Shown here: one piece after another, positions 46,601-48,097 of the stretch
Position numbering within the stretch: the first letter of the stretch is position 1
Layout: each line of letters begins with the position of its first letter
NCBI GenBank assembly: GCA_016926755.1
Contig: JAFGNZ010000205.1
Coordinates: 1 to 48,097 of the forward strand
Source: Myxococcaceae bacterium
Lineage (GTDB): Bacteria; Myxococcota; Myxococcia; Myxococcales; Myxococcaceae
DNA length: 48,097 nucleotides
Direction: 5' to 3'
The notes under the pieces: generated by a model
Seen by the model: the letters and a program-made list of their open reading frames with translations, nothing else
Database searches by the model: none
Told to the model about the DNA's origin: nothing
Made by a program: the position numbers and the translations under genes

Positions 46601-46746
46601 ACGTGGCGGAGTTGCTGCCAGAGGGGAGCGCGGGTGATGCAGCGGGAGTGGCCACCACGGTGGAGTTCCTCGTCCGTTATGGTTGCGTGGAGTGGCAAGG
46701 CGGTCGGCCCACGCTGGCTCCCCTCGTCGCAGCGGCACTGCCATGA
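40684..46746 (+). CDS. 2020-aa protein with a central STAND/ORC-like P-loop ATPase, family unknown
   Basis: ATG at 40684 is chosen because AGGGAG lies 5 bases upstream; GTG at 40678 overlaps that site. Residues of about 1-370 are helical. A Pro/Ala/Ser linker follows to about 505, then a long helical region to about 1170 with coiled-coil-like Arg/Glu/Ala stretches. A region near 1190-1310 precedes the ATPase. The ATPase has the lead-in PPEMFFGRTEMVRAL, Walker A G1345GRQLGKS1352 with K1351, Walker B LLILLDEAD with D1438 and E1439, and an ORC/STAND-like lid (FAGLHNVQRF). From about 1650 comes a winged-helix and second ATPase-like region without a clear Walker A. The overlap with a HEPN-motif gene suggests a sensor that controls an RNase. 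No named system is recognised. Confidence 0.75.
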   Translation: MEAGARVAERGEVVLAGLLERGLVAEVLDTFAQGTGGGSPQLDAARVDFLRRAIRTRGVDLGGAREPHRIPRAKLKGPYFRTRVEQGGPAAELMCLLWAWARTPLREAAAALLAERGYAVFDLGHDHLHPVPWAREALAALAEDLAARVPETRVDQAALMLFLLAEAADANCSEEVAPKHTGAAAVESAAAASGGAVEATAVLEDTGGDVRALSTPRFRAWAEELANLAPEAAEWDELAAFVAECQRLVDIKRREAEAQALQRREAEEQALLAPLRASLVRLGTPAIALGLDVVPHLKARVAWGVEGFEAGDVAQAASSVERLANVLEELGRVSALPPPRTAQDIHSWSMRIGALQEEAEALIDAVSGLMRDGPRPEDGGGIRPAASDTGREASAGKALPAVVDDPSLLQEPLPIVANPEVHHTAPHTVIQASATLVSQREAVPVPSPPTSLAEEPGPTLALRLDAQPESAPFTKAGLPTETETSVAPPATEAPPVTPVAAKDARAALALMSRREAAQDLLEDGDLRQETAFLLALVAEGDYAGAHWLARAQEARNEVPPLPSWLLAAAAGSVHLAADTSALGAGLLQLGSANEVPAAPAARLLATAVALRTALEAPHVGLTDWLDDEKLPHGLGSVNEVVRAGRAFALAGVALPEDVRAVLESRAERAERIAAAAQDARRWLESAPLRSTNYHAATLVWVELATGKLAELLNVVVRDARGEAENLPPQLQQWMNRDYVEREVQAMHERRIGPKARQLVGAALKKIFLLVEEACERAMRWYELVTLEQKLRGGGDWLTRQVVEVRARVERSLPAARASIEDWRAEAPAADAAAAAALSRSLTWVGVRLGCAQPGEALPADVVQHVARVDARRSLRSVVAQRLATLPALQLSEEEEEWDAALGAVGELLAREVLDGRGVRGAVEGWIERGDFRFAREMCDSAPDGEREELAARVDAARAQRRAELRSRLVAVRADVERAHVEGIIGDERSELLSRLESINPEEVSAFGPALQVLDGVLRTLAQYRAQGLEVHRKRWSALQPQLPTVLPDEALRAAVTRRVEEVLKAADIRSADELVTHLSDVAEENAPFNAPLFEMPPPDASLEGFVAAVQRFEGALKSLRGRDVPRHLQELQPSAPAAARRELASAHGAWLLLTQARSSRQRLPEHLEVVLRYVGFAPEGGARQVFSPLNPDGLTPIFRVALSAGGASPLPQFGSRAEGRYRVACVWEREGVNTLDPALAQLPQTGEPTLVVYLGRLSLAQRRSARAQARRSNLEVLVLDEWLLLYLESYEALQRLGAFFRCTLPWAPVNPYVQRAGTVPPEMFFGRTEMVRALAALDGPSIVYGGRQLGKSALLEHVQRSFHAPSEGRYAVRLDIKTVGDPGADKPPVEVWARLRDALKTMRFLSAQVTTEIPERLRERILEQLGGEEKRQLLILLDEADNFLDADARHAFEQVTGLRDLMNHSAGRCKVVFAGLHNVQRFQAIGNQPLAHFGLAHRVGPLEPREAVRLITDPLTALGFRFKDGDLNAAILHILSYTNYHPGLIQLFCRNLVQLMQTRADAAGGPPYLVREADVREVYSSNELRQLIRDCFVWTIALDPRYEATVLSLVAEQMDGGGDYARAFSAGGVLEQAAYWWRAGFANVQTDRMRGLLDEMVGLGVLVTNSRNEYRLRSPNVVRLLGTRDDITNRLLEMGRMAAPPEFDADHHHALFPDGKLRFSPLTYAQERQLLEQRAGVTLLFGNAAMHVGDVGEALAQLARQRKGKKALTAFAEAPASLNNSSEFEQWLKETAGRQRESHRLLVVHALPPAAARSGKIVDVADALCAESTRGKGPLVRVIFTLEPLAGWAWLSEAVLRRPEREDVPWLALKRWTPQGVRRLLDMADMAWGDEALLERVCQRTTGGWHVLLNSLVQDHPRQEARRAADVFEACVAKGGAGAQALWRALGLAELPLAGPILRVLGADGELVQGLGDVAELLPEGSAGDAAGVATTVEFLVRYGCVEWQGGRPTLAPLVAAALP

Positions 46747-47993
46747 GCCTTCTGTCAGACGCTGCAGCAGCCGTTGCGCTGCCCTCCCTCAAGAATCTCT
46801 TCAGCCGTGTGGCCGAGGAGGCGTGTGCGGGACGGCATGAGCTTGTTCTAACCGGAGGGTGGCTGCCCGAGGACGTGGTGCGCGAGGGTGTCCTCGGGGC
46901 TCTGTACCACGCAGGAGTGGCAGTGCGCACTGCGCGCCTTGTCTCCATTGCCACGCCTGTAGAGGCGCCTGCGGCACTCGCCGCCGTGTGCGAGTTGCCC
47001 GAAGAGGACGTGCGGCCCGGGGGGACGCGCGTCCAGGAGGACGCCGGCCTGTTGCTGCCAGAAGTAGTGTGGCTGGAGGGGCTGGAAGGGGTGGGAGATG
47101 CGGGAGCACGCGCGTGGCTTGAATATCTGGCGGCCAGTTCGCGCTACGGCATTGCTGGCGCCCTGGTATTACTGATGCCGGTAGGACGCCTGTCGCCTAA
47201 GATCGAGGTTCCGGGCACCTCGCCACGCTTAGCAGTCCACCGGCTGAGCGGCACCCCTTCCGCCCTTGAGGTGCGCCTGCTGTGTCGCTTGGCGGAGCCC
47301 CACCCCCCCACGAGCCCCGAGGCCCTTTGGCGCGAGGCGGTGTTGCCGGCGCTGGTGGGGAGCGATTTGACTCTTGCATGTGCTCTGTGGGAGGCGGTGC
47401 TGGAGGAGGAAGCGACGCTGCGCTCAGCCCTCACTTCCGCGGCGCGAGCCTGCCGTTGGGAAGCTCCTGCGCTGGAGGAAGTGCGTGCATTCCTCGCCGA
47501 CACTGGAAGTTCAAGGGGCGGTGGGGCACAGGCCGCTGTCGAGACAAGGTGGGCGCGGCTTTCGCAGGCGGGGTTTGCAGGCACCACGCCCGAGTACGGC
47601 AACGAGGTGGGCACGGCAGCCCTCGCCGCGCGCGAAGAAGTGCGTGCGGTGGCACATCGGTTGTGGCGGGGGCAAGCGGCGCTGCTGCTGCCGCGCTTGG
47701 ATGAGCTGAGAATGCGAGTGTGTGAGTCTCTCACGCGCGTCTACGGGCCCCGCTGGCCTCTTAGATGGGGGCGCTTCGAAGATGCGGAGGACCGCCAGCG
47801 CGTAGAGGATGACCCGCTGGCCTGCGATTACGGCCCCCTCGAGCACATCTTACGCAAGAGAGAGGTGAACGGCGCTCGTTATCTCCCGGCCGTGTCTTTG
47901 GGGCGGACATTGCGGAACGAACTCGCCCACTACCGGCCTGTACGCTTCACGGACTTCAAACGCTTGTGCGAACTGGAGGCGCACTTGCGGTGA
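46743..47993 (+). CDS. 416-aa protein with a C-terminal HEPN-type RNxxxH motif, putative RNase effector
   Basis: ATG at 46743 overlaps the ATPase stop by 4 bases, so the two are translationally coupled. The first 170 residues have alternating strands and helices and resemble a Rossmann-like or degenerate ATPase domain without a Walker A. Residues of about 180-270 are helical. The last 130 residues are predicted helical and contain R391-N-E-L-A-H396 followed by Tyr, the Rx4H signature of HEPN ribonucleases, placed near the C terminus as in known HEPN domains. HEPN proteins cleave tRNA, rRNA or mRNA in toxin, CRISPR and abortive-infection systems. An RNase role here is inferred. The motif also occurs in non-catalytic HEPN proteins. 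Confidence 0.65.
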   Translation: MSLLSDAAAAVALPSLKNLFSRVAEEACAGRHELVLTGGWLPEDVVREGVLGALYHAGVAVRTARLVSIATPVEAPAALAAVCELPEEDVRPGGTRVQEDAGLLLPEVVWLEGLEGVGDAGARAWLEYLAASSRYGIAGALVLLMPVGRLSPKIEVPGTSPRLAVHRLSGTPSALEVRLLCRLAEPHPPTSPEALWREAVLPALVGSDLTLACALWEAVLEEEATLRSALTSAARACRWEAPALEEVRAFLADTGSSRGGGAQAAVETRWARLSQAGFAGTTPEYGNEVGTAALAAREEVRAVAHRLWRGQAALLLPRLDELRMRVCESLTRVYGPRWPLRWGRFEDAEDRQRVEDDPLACDYGPLEHILRKREVNGARYLPAVSLGRTLRNELAHYRPVRFTDFKRLCELEAHLR

Positions 47994-47994
47994 C

Positions 47995-48097
47995 GTGAGC
48001 CTGTACCTCTTTCAGGACCTCCTGCTGAATATATGGACCACGGGCATGCCGCAGTCCCCGATAGTCGCAGGCGGGTTGAAGCAGCAAGCTGATCACG
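47995..48097 (+). CDS. Third gene of the operon, N-terminal part only
   Basis: A GTG at 47995 begins one base after the stop of the HEPN-motif gene and the frame stays open to the window end. The 34 visible residues start MSLYLFQDLLLNIWTTGMP, an amphipathic helical start that does not look like an export signal. The tight spacing makes it part of the same operon. No family can be named from so little sequence. No separate ribosome site is evident, so translation is probably coupled. Confidence 0.5.
   Translation, partial: MSLYLFQDLLLNIWTTGMPQSPIVAGGLKQQADH

Overview
The window is GC-rich DNA with a strong G/C bias at third codon positions. Its gene content points to a myxobacterium, most likely suborder Cystobacterineae (Archangium, Cystobacter, Hyalangium, Stigmatella or Myxococcus type). 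The markers are many lipoproteins of myxobacterial type, a DUF6310/DUF5953-like toxin-immunity pair, a DUF2381 remnant, an RCC1-repeat lipoprotein, and infC with a non-canonical AUC start like that reported for Myxococcus dsg. The genus is an inference from pattern, not from a search.

Layout. (1) 1-5300 is a worn accessory region. It holds the 3' end of an unknown gene, a secreted protein, a DUF2381 gene broken by an IS66 transposase remnant, a PD-(D/E)XK-like lipoprotein toxin with its probable immunity gene, a frameshifted and truncated RCC1 lipoprotein gene, and a small Cys-rich lipoprotein. It ends at a tRNA 3'-end remnant with its terminator, which looks like an old integration scar. (2) 5300-16206 is a run of envelope and secreted proteins: a VWA lipoprotein, a DUF3105-like lipoprotein, an M2-family metallopeptidase, a cold-shock protein, a second HEXXH metalloprotease lipoprotein, an FKBP isomerase, a nitrilase-fold/beta-propeller fusion lacking the catalytic Cys, and a beta-barrel-like protein. 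(3) 16328-22676 is a co-directional cluster with many 1-4 base overlaps: PilZ, LPP20-like, FlgT-like, PEGA, FecR, AI-2E family permease, a secreted unknown and a type 5 uracil-DNA glycosylase. (4) 22721-30546 is a conserved translation block: tRNA-Val(GAC), thrS, infC, rpmI, rplT, terminator, pheS, pheT, ihfA. (5) 30588-48097 is a defence island that starts immediately downstream of tRNA-Pro(GGG) and its terminator.

The island holds two systems. The first, 30831-40420, is a 1117-aa protein of unknown fold overlapping by 4 bases a 2079-aa DEAH helicase with a C-terminal DUF1998-type four-cysteine motif. This is the architecture of Druantia type III (DruH-DruE). The second, 40684 to beyond the window end, is an operon I cannot match to a named system. 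It encodes a 2020-aa protein with a central STAND/ORC-like P-loop ATPase, then (4-base overlap) a 416-aa protein ending in an RNxxxH motif typical of HEPN ribonucleases, then a third gene starting one base later and cut by the window end. The leader before this operon carries an alternating inverted-repeat motif and further small hairpins. I regard this operon as the best candidate for an undescribed system: a large ATPase sensor or regulator controlling a HEPN RNase effector. That function is inferred from motifs and context only.
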